DNA of 64,000 nucleotides from Coptis chinensis (taxonomy: Eukaryota; Streptophyta; Magnoliopsida; Ranunculales; Ranunculaceae): positions 32,072,501 through 32,136,500 of the forward strand of contig CM027379.1 in NCBI GenBank assembly GCA_015680905.1, written 5' to 3'. Below the pieces are notes generated by a model. It saw nothing but the letters and a program-made list of their open reading frames with translations. It was not told where the DNA came from and searched no databases. The position numbers and the translations under genes were made by a program. The stretch's first letter is position 1; each line of letters begins with the position of its first letter. This document shows positions 23,845 to 34,866 of the stretch, one piece after another.

Positions 23845-24131
23845 GGTATTCATTGAATATGCCATGAATGACCCGGGTATTCATTGAATGTGCCATGAAT
23901 GACCCAATAGTTTGGACTGCCCTAGAGAGTAACTAAGGTATTCGCCTTGTGGGTTTGTCGTATTCTTTGAATGTACGGGAATGTAGGTTTGGGTATTCCT
24001 TGAATGTGGCGGGAATGACTCAGGGCATTCATTGAATGTGCCATGAATGGCCCGTTAGTATTATGATGGGTATTCCTTGAATGTGGCGGGAATGACCCAA
24101 GGTATTCATTGAATGTGCCATGAATGACCTG
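23845..24131. repeat. minisatellite within the LTR-like insertion
   Basis: 'gggtattcattgaatgtgcc' and 'atgaatgaccc' recur with variation ('ccttgaatgtggcgggaatg'); the units average about 37 bp. Confidence 0.8.
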
Positions 24132-25957
24132 ATATTTTGTTATGCCCAAAGGAGGCTTTGTGATTATGTGTATGGAAAGCTCAGAGATGGTCGTGACTCA
24201 CAAGTTACGAGTTTACAAGATGAAAGTATGTTTCCTGGAGGCGATATCCCGCTTGGGACATATGTCTTGTAGTGGTACTCGGTGTGAGTGAGGCACAAGG
24301 ATATGTGTGATTTGGCAAGTGTGTGTAGTGCAAATCGTGGAGTAGGAACTATAGGTTGGGCTATGTCTTTGAATAAATAAGTCAACAAGATAATTAATAA
24401 ACAAAGTAAAAATATTGATTTTAAGTGTGATGGAGTTATATATTATGATATATATGATTTCTTATGAGAAATATATACGTGGTTTGTATGAGTTGATACT
24501 CACAAGGGATGAATGTACTCCTTGGGTGTGATATTTCCCCGTTCTCATAAGTAGATGATTGGTTTTTAAGTAAAAGTATATGAATTGTGTGATGTTATGG
24601 ATGTGAAGTGTGACTGTGAATAATATTAGTAAATGATTGTGATTTCTATTTGACTGCGAAATGACTATAACTTGATATGTTATTACGAAAATATTAATGA
24701 CTTGTGATAGTCTGAGATCTATGGTTATGCACGCAGAAACTTTATGACGTAATGATGTCATATGAATGACTACCCTTGATATATGTATTATGATAAGTGG
24801 TATTCTCTGAATATGCGGGACGAACCAGGTTATATCAATTAGACTTAAATATCTTAAATGAGGTTTGGTTATGAATGGAAATTTGACTGGCTGAGATAAA
24901 TCATTTTATTGTGATGTCTAACTCTGTTTTGCAGGAGGGTAGGATCTATTTATCTTTTCTGCAGGGACGTAAATATCCTACCCTAAGACGACGTGTTGGC
25001 TTAAAGGTAATGTATACCAAAATCATATTTAATTAGGTTATCATATGTGCATTTAATAAATGGAATGTAAGTGGTATTTATGTTGTGAGTTATTTTGAAA
25101 AGTGGGAATGATGAGTACTGTTATATGAGATTCTTGGAAATTTGTATATTGGGGGTGAAATCTTACTTGGGAAGAAACTACACGCCGTTTTGGAAAACGG
25201 AACTATATTGTCTTCCAAGTTGAAATGGTTGGTAATGTTATATTTGAAAGATTATTATATATATTTTGTTGTTAGTCTACTCATACCAGCAAATTCAATT
25301 TCCTGACCCATGTTTGCTTTGTTATGTAACATGGGTGTGTTCTTGGGAATATAGATGGTGGAGTACAGTGGATAAAGACACCTGATTTGGAGTTGCTCTT
25401 GGAGTCTTCTGGTTTAAGATTTTCTGAAGGGTACGGTTTTGTTTTGAGACAGATGTAATAAAGATGGTTAGTTTTTGTAGTTAATAATGTGATTTAAGGA
25501 TTTGTTCCTTTTAGTTTTCTTTGATTCAGTTTTGTATATATCGTGTTTGATAACAGGGTTTTGGGTTTTGTTTCACTCCGGGTTTCCAGATAATTGAATA
25601 TAATTGTTTTAAATATTGTCTGTGAATTTGGGGTGTGACAAATGGCTTTGTAATTTTTTAGTTGAGCACTAGGTAGCGGCCCAAACTTGACAGATTTTAT
25701 TGTACACGCATGACGCATGAGGATTGCAAAGGGCTTACGAAAAATATGTAACACCAATTCGATAGTCCAGTCTACCATTGGGCTGCACTGCACCTGCACG
25801 CCTCAAAATGTTTAATTTTTATTTGTCTTCATGTGGCGGGCAACATTATCCATCAAATGGTTGTAATGTTAAATAAGAAAAGAGGTGTGTTTATTCATTT
25901 TTCCCGTTACGTTGTTTTCTAAAGTAGTCTGAGCGTACATTATTTCCGAATCCAGTA

Positions 25958-26178
25958 ATTGCAAATATACTCCTAAAGTCCTTCATTCGACCATTTTCGC
26001 TACCAATTTTTTGTTCTAAGAGATTTTTCTTTAAAAACAAAATATGTTGCTTCATCTCCCAATCTCCCGAATAACCTTCGGAGCAGCAACAGAAGAAATA
26101 GCTATGGTTATACAACACATTGGGCAGATAGAAGCAAGAGTTCACACACAATAACCCTGGTAAAGTTGGCATGTGCGT
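25958..26178 (+). pseudogene. array unit 9: exon-1 copy
   Basis: The start codon is ATT. It pairs with unit 6 by shared variants after the breakpoint. Confidence 0.85.
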
Positions 26179-26626
26179 CTTTCTTGCCAACTTATACGAA
26201 ATTGTATAAACTGAGAAAGTTGTCGGGCGAGCTTCGCTTCCACCGAGAACTTGTCATAACTGGGTTTTGGTCTATACATGGATTTACTTTTGATTCAAGT
26301 GTGTATTGGCTACATATGAATTTGTAAATTTTTAGGTTAGCACTGGGCAGCGGCCCAAACCTGACAGATTTTATGGTACATGCATGACGCGTGAGGATTG
26401 CAATGGGCTGACGAAAAATAACTAACACCCACTCTAAAGTCCAGTCTGCCATTGGGCTACACCTGCACGCCTCAAAATGTTCAATTTTTATTTGTCTTCA
26501 TGTGGCGGGCATCATTATCCACCAAATGGTTGTAACGTCAAATAAGAAAAGTGGTGTGTTTATTCATTTTTCCCGTTACGTTGTTTTCTAAAGTAGTCTG
26601 AGCGTACATTATTTCTGAATCCAATA

Positions 26627-26847
26627 ATTGCAAATATACTCCTAATGTCTTTCATTTGACCATTTTCGCTTAATTTTTTTTGTTCCACCAAATTTTTCTT
26701 CAAAAACAAAATACGCTGCTTCACCTGCCAATCTCCCAAATCACCTTCAGAGTAGCAGCAGCAGAAACAGCTGTCGTTATACAACACATTAGGCAAACAG
26801 AAGCAAGAGTTCATGCCCAAAATCCCTGGTAAAGTCGGCATGTGCGT
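26627..26847 (+). pseudogene. array unit 10: exon-1 copy
   Basis: The start codon is ATT. It pairs with unit 7 ('gaaatttgccgggcgag', 'ttgctcttgattcaag'). Confidence 0.85.
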
Positions 26848-27290
26848 CTTTCTTGCCAGCTTATACAAACTTGTATAAACTGAGAAATTTGCCGGGCGAG
26901 CTTCACTTCCACCGAAAACTTGTCATGACTTGGTTTTTGTTGATTCATGGATTTGCTCTTGATTCAAGTGTGTATCGGCTACATATGGCTTTGTACTTTT
27001 TAATTGAGCATTGGGTAGCGGCCCAAACCTGACGGACTTTATTGTACACGTATGACGCATGAGGATTCCAATGGGCTTATGATAAATAAAGAACACCCAC
27101 TTTAAAGTCCAGTCTGCCATTGGGCTTCACAGCACGCCTCAAAATGTACAATTTTTCTGTGTCTTCAAATGGTGGACAGCGTTATCCACCAAATGGTTGT
27201 AACCCCAACTAAGAAAAGAGGTGTGTTTATTAATTTTTCCCACGTTGTTTTCTAAAGAAGTCTGAGCGTACATTATTTCTGAATCCAATA

Positions 27291-27508
27291 ATTGCAAATA
27301 TACTCCTAAAGTCCTTCATTCCACCATTTTCGCTACCAATTTTTTGTTCCAAGAGATTTTTCCTCCAAAACAAAATATGCTGCTTCACTTGCCAATCTCC
27401 CGAATCACCTTGAGTAGCGAAGAAAGAAAAGAAACATGTGGTTATACAACACATTAGGCAGATAGTTCATGCCCAAAAACCCCCGGTAATTAAAGTCGGC
27501 ATGTGCGT
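27291..27508 (+). pseudogene. array unit 11: exon-1 copy
   Basis: The start codon is ATT. The serine/glutamine region is rearranged ('gagtagcgaagaaagaaaag'). The upstream half matches unit 8 and the 3' end matches unit 7. Confidence 0.85.
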
Positions 27509-27958
27509 CTTTCTTTCCAGCTTATACGAACTTGTATAAACTGGGAATTTGTCGGGCGATCGAGCTTCGCTTCCATCGAGAACCTGTCATGACTTGGGTT
27601 TGGTCGATTTGTGGATTTGCTTTTGATTCAAGTGTGTATCGGCTACATATGGCTTTGTAACTTTTTAGTTGAGCACTGGGCAACGGCCCAAACCTGACGA
27701 CTTTATTGTACATGTATGACACATGAGGTTTCCAATAGGCGTACGTTAAATAAAGATCACCCACTCTAAAGTCCAGTCTACCATTGGGATTCACATGCAC
27801 ACCCCAAAATGTTCAATTTTTCTTTGTCTTCATATGGCGGACAACGTTATCCACCAAATGGTTGTAACCTCAAATAAGAAAAGAGGTGTGTTTATTAATT
27901 TTTCCCATTATGTTGTTTTCTAAAGAAGTCCGAGCGCACATTATTTCCGAATCCATAA

Positions 27959-28182
27959 ATGGCAAATATACTCCTAAAGTCTTCCATTCGACTATTTTCG
28001 CTACCAATTTCTTGTTCCAAGTGAGTTTTCTTCAAAAACAAAATTTGCTGCTTCACCTCCAAATCCCCCGAATCACCTACGGAGCAGCAACGACAGAAGA
28101 AACAGCTATGGTTATACAATGCATTGGGCAGACAGAAGCAAGTGTTCACACCCAAAAACCCTGGTAAAGTCGGCATGTGCGT
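27959..28182 (+). pseudogene. array unit 12: exon-1 copy, next to the intact gene
   Basis: The ATG is kept. An AAG-AGA to AAG-TGA change stops it after about 21 residues, but the remaining codons stay in frame with the gene through LWLYNALGRQKQVF and GKVGM. Its upstream half matches unit 3. Confidence 0.85.
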
Positions 28183-28370
28183 CTTTCTTGCCAGCTTATA
28201 CGAACTTGTACAAACTGAGAAAGTTGTCGGGCGAGCTTCTCTTCCACCGAGAAATTGTCATGACTGGGTTTTGGTCAATTCGTGGATTTGATTTTGATTC
28301 AAGTGTGTATCAGCTTGCCTACATATGGGTTTGTAACTTTTTAGCTGAGCACTGGGCAGCGGCCCAAACA

Positions 28371-28575
28371 TGACTGAGTTTATTGTAGAATTCCAATGGG
28401 CTTACGGATAAATCGTTATTAGGATTCCAATGGGCTTACGGATAAAATTGGACTTTAATGTAGGATTTCAATTTTTATGTTTCTTTCGTGTGGCCGGGCA
28501 GCGTTATCCACCAAGTAAGAAAAGAGTTGTGTTTTTTCATTTTTCCAGTTGCTTACATCATTTCCGAATCCAGTA
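28371..28575 (+). promoter_or_regulatory. upstream region of the intact cysteinyl-tRNA synthetase gene
   Basis: This is the only unit upstream region that leads into a full gene. It is shorter than in the array. The block 'aattccaatgggcttacgg' occurs twice (28,389 and 28,423), while array units have it once. Part of 'cattattcc'-type sequence common to the units ('ctaaagaagtctgagcgt') is missing here. 'cattatcgaatccagtaATG' type context before the start is shared. I see no clear TATA box and no mapped transcription start. Confidence 0.5.
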
Positions 28576-31500
28576 ATGGCGAAAATACTCCTAAATTCCT
28601 CAATTCGACCATTTTCGCTACCAATATTTTGTTCCAAGAGATTTTTCTTCAAAACCAAAATATGCTGCTTCACCTGCCAATCTCCCGAATCACCTTCGGA
28701 GCAGCAGCAGAAGAAACAGCTGTGGTTATACAACACATTGGGCAGACAGAAGCAAATGTTCACGCCCAAAAACCCTGGTAAAGTCGGCATGTACGTTTGC
28801 GGCGTCACAGCTTATGACCTCAGTCACATTGGTCATGCTCGTGTCTATGTTTCTTTTGATGTCCTCTTCAGGTATGTATACTCCAATTCTTTTAGTTGTT
28901 TATTGCAAAGTGCTTTCACTTCCCACTAACTAAGTGGACCTGTTTTTTGGACCTTGTTTGAAAACTAGGCAGATACTTGAAACATTTGGAATATGAAGTT
29001 TGTTATGTACGCAATGTCACCGATGTCGATGACAAGGTCAGTGTTATACTTCTTGCTGCGATTCATTTTTTTTTAAATGTTAGTTGCCATACTTTTTGTG
29101 TTGGACATGTCATTAGACTTACTTTTGCACTTTTCCATACGTGTAGATAATTGCTAGAGCAAATGAGTTGGGAGAGGACCCTTTGAGTTTAAGCAGACGC
29201 TACTTTGATGAATTCCGTTGTGACATGTCATATCTTCACTGCATTTCTCCTTCGGTTGAACCTCGTGTATCTGATCATATGCCCCAGATCATTGATATGA
29301 TCAAACAGGTGCTCACCTTGATCTTTATGTACTTGTTTGTAAAACTGCCAAGCATGCTTCTTCAGTTTCGTAGTGTTACAGATGTAACTGTAGTTAGAAG
29401 ACCTTTTGTTATTCTAGTTTTTCTGATATAGAAAGTTTTCGCTACTGTTCTCCATGTTGCTGTTATCCACCGGCTAAGTTATTTGACCTGCAGGTGATTT
29501 TTTTTTATAGACTACTAGACACTTCTCATGAATTTCATTAAAGTAATAGCAGGAACCCTGTTACAGAACCTGGCCTTGCTCTATATATCTTGTCAATGTC
29601 AACTAAGTATATCTTTGGCGTTAGAAACTGCATTTTCGTTTCTTTTCATGTAAACAATAATCCTTCTCATTTTCCTTTGCAAACTTAAACAGAAACATGA
29701 CTAGTCAATTTTACATAGAACTTTAACTTTGTTGGCTTGCTTTCTTGACAGATTCTTGATAATGGTTGTGCCTATAGAGTTGATGGCGATGTTTATTTTT
29801 CTGTAGACAAATTTCCTGAATATGGACGACTATCTGGACGGAAGTTGGAAGATAATAGAGCAGGTGAAAGGGTGACTGTTGATTCGAGGAAGCGAAATCC
29901 TGCTGACTTTGCATTATGGAAAGTGAGTTGATCAGCAAAAACTTCTGTATGTATGAGGTTTTGCATTGAAAGTTTGATGAAGAGATCATTCCCAGGCTTA
30001 ACCTGCCAGCCTATCTGAAACTTCTTGCCTTGTCAAAACTCAGTACTGGTTTGCACATTGAAATATTTGGTCCATTATTTCACCATGAAATTTCAGTTGC
30101 TCAGAACTTTCAAGTAGGTTTCATTTGTGAGGATGATCTCCTTTTTTGGACTGAAACATTGTTGCAGATCTTAACTTGGAAGTTAGAACGTTTTAAAATT
30201 AGTCAAAGGTTCTCTTATGCTATGATGGTAAAGTATTTCGGCCTACAGATGCAATATTTACATAAATGCCAGACACATTGCACAAGCCAGATAGATAACA
30301 ATATATCAGGACACAAAGCGGTTCCGTTAGTGATACTGTATAGATTTTAATTTCTCAAATTCCTAAGTTTATCTAACAAACTCCATTTACCATCTGCAGT
30401 CTACGAAGGAAGGAGAACCTTTTTGGGAAAGTCCTTGGGGACCTGGAAGACCAGGATGGCATATTGAGTGCAGTGCAATGAGTGCAGCGTACTTGGGTTA
30501 CTCTTTTGATATACATGGTGGAGGGGTGGACCTTGTGTTTCCTCATCATGAAAATGAAATTGCTCAGAGCTGTGTTGCTTGTAACAAGAGTAACATAAGC
30601 TACTGGATGCACAACGGATTTGTCAATATTGATAATGAGAAGATGTCGAAGTCACTGGGTAATTTCTTCACAATCCGGCAGGTAATTGTAATCAAGTACT
30701 CTGCTTAGGATATCAATCATTCTGTGCAACTTTTGTTTGCTTTCATGTTTGAGCATTTTACAATGAATATAAGATATCTTGATGGATGGTTCCCTGCAAT
30801 TCTGCAGGTTATAGACCTTTACCATCCACTTGCTGTGAGGCTATTTCTGATGGGAACACACTATCGATCTCCTATTAACTACTCAAATGAGCAGCTTGAA
30901 AGTGCATCTGACCGTGTTTTTTACATATATCAGGTACCATTATTTCTTTCAATTCCGTGAGGTGCATTGTTAAGACATACAACTCATACATCTTTTCTCC
31001 CAAGCCGAGGTAGTTGGAAGTTGGAACACACTGAAAGAAGTAGACCTGACATTCTATTAACCCTAAAATTATCCGCATCTAGCTGGTTAAATCCAATGGA
31101 AGTTTCATCCCTGACACTGTAAAAGATAACTGTAGAGCTTACCAACCACGCAATGAACTGATCTGCACATCTTAAGTTTCTTCCAACTTACAAGTATAGG
31201 CAAGTGACTCTGGTCAATATATTTTCTATTGTAGACTTCAGTCTCTGAGAGTGTGATTTAAATGCACAAGGTTGAGTATGCCTTCATTCAATAAAAAAGT
31301 GTGTTTGTTCTTTTCTGTGAGGTCGTTCACTAAAACGTGTAGATCTGTTATTTTTTGTGAATGCGAATTTTGATATCATTTATATTGATGTTTAGTCAGG
31401 ATACTCCATGTACCTTGTTATAATTTGGTCTTTGTAAAACTTGTTTTGTGGACATCCCTCTTGCTAGTGGGATTTCCATTCGACAGGTGTCTCCAACTTC

Positions 31501-32413
31501 CCATCCATGGTGGGGTTGGGTTGGGGCGGAATGGATGATGGCTTCCTCTGACAAGCATAGTATTTTACCCCTCATTTTTTTTTGTCTATAAAAAGCCTGT
31601 TCTTCTGATAAAATAAATGCTGATAGGATTCTTGGATACCTATCTTCATGAAGTTGTTCTCGTGAAATTTGTGCAGACATTACATGATTGTGAAGAGGTG
31701 TTGAGCCAGCATCACAAAGCGCATTGCAAGGACAACATTCCTCCTGCTACTCGAACTTGCATTGATAAATTTCATAATGATTTTGAGATATCTATGCTGG
31801 ATGATCTCCATACTCCTGTCGTTTTGGCTGCTATGTCTGATCCACTGAAGACCATCAATGATCTTTTGCATACTCGTCAGGTACCCTTCTCTAACCTCTA
31901 CCAATATTTTGCTCAAAACTTTTGGGTCGAGGGGTGTTTGATATTTGTCATCATTCAAATTGAATGATTCTTGCAGGGGAAGAAAGAGGAACTACGTATT
32001 CAATCACTTTCAGCTCTTGAAGAAGAAATTAAGAGTGTTCTCTCGGTTCTTGGACTGATGCCCACAAGTTATGCTGAGGTAGGTGATACTGATTACTGAA
32101 AGCTCCTCCCAAAAGATGCCCAGATGTTTGTATAGTTTCTCTTTCTACCCCACAAATTTCTATTTCATTCATTCAGGTTCTGCAACAATTAAGAGAAAAG
32201 GCATTGAAAAGAGCAGGACTGCAAGAAGATGAGGTATCACAGAAAATCGAACAAAGGACATCTGCAAGAAAAAATAAGGAATATGAAAGATCAGATGCTA
32301 TCAGAAAGGAGTTAGCTGAAGTTGGCATTGCGCTAATGGATGGTCCTAAAGGAACATTTTGGAGACCAACTGTTCCTCTTGCCCTACAAGAGCATGAGGT
32401 TAACTCTTCCTGA
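28576..32413 (+). CDS. cysteinyl-tRNA synthetase, organelle type (9 exons)
   Basis: It charges tRNA-Cys with cysteine. Exons: 28,576-28,871; 28,973-29,036; 29,147-29,308; 29,752-29,922; 30,400-30,681; 30,808-30,933; 31,677-31,880; 31,977-32,078; 32,177-32,413. All introns are GT-AG, phases agree, and the joined frame is 547 residues with no stop. The first ~45 residues are basic and serine-rich with no acids, like a plastid or mitochondrial transit peptide. LWLYNTL is the start of the enzyme. [10 protein letters not shown] has the zinc-ligand Cys, [10 protein letters not shown] the HIGH motif, WHIECSAM and [10 protein letters not shown] the other zinc ligands, and [10 protein letters not shown] the KMSKS loop. 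The C-terminal tRNA-binding helices end in GTFWRP. The length is near that of the organellar enzyme of Arabidopsis (about 560). The ATG is the one that the array copies also share. It is a housekeeping gene with a twelve-copy exon-1 array directly upstream. Confidence 0.95.
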
Positions 32414-33072
32414 AAGACATAATACTAATAAGTGCAGCCAGTTTACGACACCTCACCAAACCTGAAAATACCTCCTTTGGAGCTTTGAGATGTAAGAAGT
32501 ACGGGTTAAGCTGTTTTGTTATTCATTCTCAAGTAGCAAAGAAAATAAACTTGAAAAAGGAGAGACTTGTAAAAACCAGAGTCACTTGTTCACCCGTTGA
32601 TCCGCCATTTTGTTGAGGATCATAGCAATTTTTGCCATTGTAAAATGTGTACTTGGTAATTCAAGTAGTATAAAAGATACAAGTGTCATTCTTGACCATT
32701 TTTCACACCAAGCATTATTGCCTTCGGCAATCTTAAGAGTTTGCAATGTCTTGGTTTTAGTCTTGTATAATTTTAGGGATCAGGGTTGCAAGTTTCAACC
32801 ACTAGAGGTTTTTAGATGCATTGGGCCACGCAAAGGTAATATTATTCTGACACTTAGATAACAACTTCTCATTTCTGATTGTATCACTAATTCACTATAT
32901 GGAAAATGCATCCTCAGGCCTCTCTACAAGCTATCACTCGAGTTTGCTCTAGTCAGTTTATTCCCGTATGTTTTCCGTCTGAATTTTTAAGAGCCACATT
33001 TAGTCACCTTACTCCTGGAAGTGTAGTTGAGTAAATTAGCAAAAAAAAAAAAAAAAAAATCCTGACAGATAA
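32414..33072. other. 3' flank of the synthetase gene
   Basis: It presumably holds the 3' UTR; 'aaaataaactt' near 32,545 could be a poly(A) signal. A run of about 19 A lies at 33,040. No gene is seen. Confidence 0.5.
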
Positions 33073-33462
33073 TAAGTTACTGTAGAAGGGTACCGGTACT
33101 TCAATTTGATGAAGAACGATTACTGCATAGTTCCGTCTGCTGACCACTTTGCCTGTATTGTTGATCTTCTTGGTCGGGCTGGCCAGTTAGAGGCAGCACA
33201 CGAGATCATTAAATGTATGCCTGTAGAACCTAATGCTGGTGCATGGGGTGCGCTGCTTGGTGCTTGTAAGCTGCACAGAAATACTGAACTTGGAAATATT
33301 GTAGCAGGCCGGCTATTAGAAGTTGAGCCGAACAATGCTGGTAACTATGTGTTGCTTTCAAACATTTATGCTTCTGCAGATCAGTGGTCTGATGTTGCAG
33401 AGGTGAGGGACAGGATGCGAGAAAGAGGACTTCAGAAGAAACCTGGTTGCAGTTGGATCTGA
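33073..33462 (+). pseudogene. PPR protein C-terminal fragment (E-motif end)
   Basis: The frame opens directly after a stop (about 33,073) and reads VEGYRYFNLMKNDY, then ADHFACIVDLLGRAGQLEAA, AWGALLGACKLHRN, and YVLLSNIYASADQWSDVAEV, ending LQKKPGCSWI and TGA. This is the last PPR repeat and the E region of a PLS-class pentatricopeptide protein, which would act in organellar RNA editing. Hundreds of upstream residues are absent, and a poly(A) run lies about 15-35 bp before the break. The last residues stop where relatives usually continue (GCSWIE...). I read it as a truncated fragment, not a gene. Confidence 0.8.
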
Positions 33463-34423
33463 TTTTGGAGCTGAGTTACTGGGTTTTCCCCCCTCAAAGC
33501 AGCACCATTATGTGGTCGGTGAGATTGGTTTTTATGCCGTGCTAGCTTGGAGCTAGATAGATGTGTCTGATGTTTGAAGGCATATGGGCCAAGAGGATCA
33601 AAACTGTTAAAAGTCTGATATATGCATGGTCATATGTTGCCGTCAAAATTTTTCTGGTCGTTGGATGTCTAGAAAAGTTTGTTCAAAAAATTCTCTGACT
33701 TGGGAACAGATATGATGAGAGGGTCACTACTAGGTGGGATACTTGAAGGTCCTAACATGTAATGGGAGTTACTTGTGGTTTATTTACAATGGCACCGAGG
33801 AACTGGTGCTCTGTAATGTATTTTTTCCCAACTTAACCTGCTAGGAAGTGGCAGATTACTTAAGTACGACATACCCAATTTAGGAAGTGTGAAGGATTCC
33901 AGAGTTGTTTCTTTTACTGTTTTGCGTATGTTGAGAGGTTTGATTACAAGAAAGGTACGTGTGAATTGAATTTTTAGTTTTCAAGTCAGTTCACGTTTTT
34001 TATGGGTAGTTAGAGAGTGTAGACGATTCGGGTACTCATGACATAATTATATGTGCAGGTTGGAACAACCATTTTAGTAGCCCCGGTACAACTTCTAAGC
34101 AAGACTATCAACCTCTGTTATGGTTGATTGTATACATTTGGAAGCTTTAATACCTGCAAGGTTTGTGCCATCTATATTTTAAGCTTTTTCTGTTGTTTGA
34201 TATTTATCAGTTTGCCATCCTTTTCTCTACTGGTTCTGAACAACCACCATTTGTAACTCCTAAACACATGTTATAAAATCCAATAAGAAACCTCTTAACC
34301 CTCTTAAACTCTTCATGGTCTATATGAAACAAAGCACTGTATATGGATTAGATGATGTAGATACTAATTGGTGATAAAATTGTCAGTTATGACATTGAAC
34401 CGTCTTTTTTTGGCTCCCAAAGT
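33463..34423. other. non-coding interval
   Basis: AT-rich sequence after the PPR fragment. Nothing supportable is seen. Confidence 0.4.
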
Positions 34424-34431
34424 TCCATTAG

Positions 34432-34595
34432 CTAGGTTACATTGACATGCCGTATCGGACACGGATACGAATTGTCGGACAACGCAAAATATCAAAATTT
34501 GAGGTAAATTACATGCAATATGTGTCCGACACGGACACGTGGATACGTATCCGACACGGATTTTTTTCAAAATATGGCGTGTCCACGTAACCTAG
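34432..34595. mobile_element. hAT-like MITE with perfect 8-bp target duplication
   Basis: The ends are CTAGGTTACATTGACA and TGTCCACGTAACCTAG (imperfect inverted repeats) and the element is 164 bp. TCCATTAG flanks it exactly on both sides (34,424-34,431 and 34,596-34,603). Inside it 'gtccgacacgga' occurs several times in both orientations. A relative lies at 41,924-42,360. Confidence 0.85.
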
Positions 34596-34866
34596 TCCAT
34601 TAGTACGCCATACTCGTTTACTGCTTTTAGGGACTCCCAAACAAATGTACTTATGCGGACTTGGATAAAAAAGGTATGTCACGTGAGAAAACAAAAAAAA
34701 AACCCACTCGGCACCAGAAAAAAGAAAAGAAAAGAAGAAGCCCACGCACTAAAAATGAATTAACTTCCTACTTTCTCTCCCCCTTCGTTTTTGAGTTGGG
34801 TTTGGAAAGTTAGGCAAAATGTTGTTTGTCTTTTGTGCCCCCCCCCTCTCATTCTCTCTCTCTCCC

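Larger units (their letters stand above)
21973..25640. mobile_element. solo-LTR-like insertion (3,668 bp)
   Basis: The ends are TATAACACCCC and GGGGTGTGACA, the near-inverted ends common in plant Ty3/gypsy LTRs (normally TGTAACACCCC). The flanks 'tatag' and 'aatgg' are each one change from TATGG, which the uninterrupted units have at this place, so a 5-bp target duplication fits. There is no gag, pol, primer-binding site or polypurine tract, and no long open frame. A block 'gatttggatacgtaggcagc' near 23,320 resembles sequences seen near the ends of other Ty3/gypsy LTRs. A solo LTR is the simplest reading; a non-autonomous element is possible. Confidence 0.7.
16704..28370 (+). repeat. tandem array of partial cysteinyl-tRNA synthetase gene copies (12 units, ~670 bp)
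   Basis: Each unit contains, in order: an upstream region also present before the real gene ('cagcggcccaaac', 'gattccaatgggcttacg', 'gttatccaccaa', 'taagaaaagag'), the exon-1 start through the codons for GKVGMYV, and then ~170 bp not found in the gene ('tttcttgccagcttata', 'gtgtatcggctacatatgg', 'ttagttgagcac'). Start positions are spaced 664-672 bp apart with one 647-bp step; the last step to the intact gene is 617 bp. A 3,668-bp LTR-like insertion splits the eighth junction: the raw distance of 4,344 bp minus 3,673 leaves 671. All units point the same way as the gene. Two sequence types occur, one with 'cgataaataaagaac' and one with 'cgaaaaataagtaac'. Confidence 0.95.

Noticed and set aside
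23922..24404. Minus-strand open frames in the LTR-like insertion
   Set aside because: They run through the minisatellite; the repetitive His/Asn residues come from its units.
16704..28370. CRISPR-like repeat array
   Set aside because: Units are ~670 bp copies of a plant gene start, with no spacer pattern; CRISPR does not apply in a plant nuclear genome.
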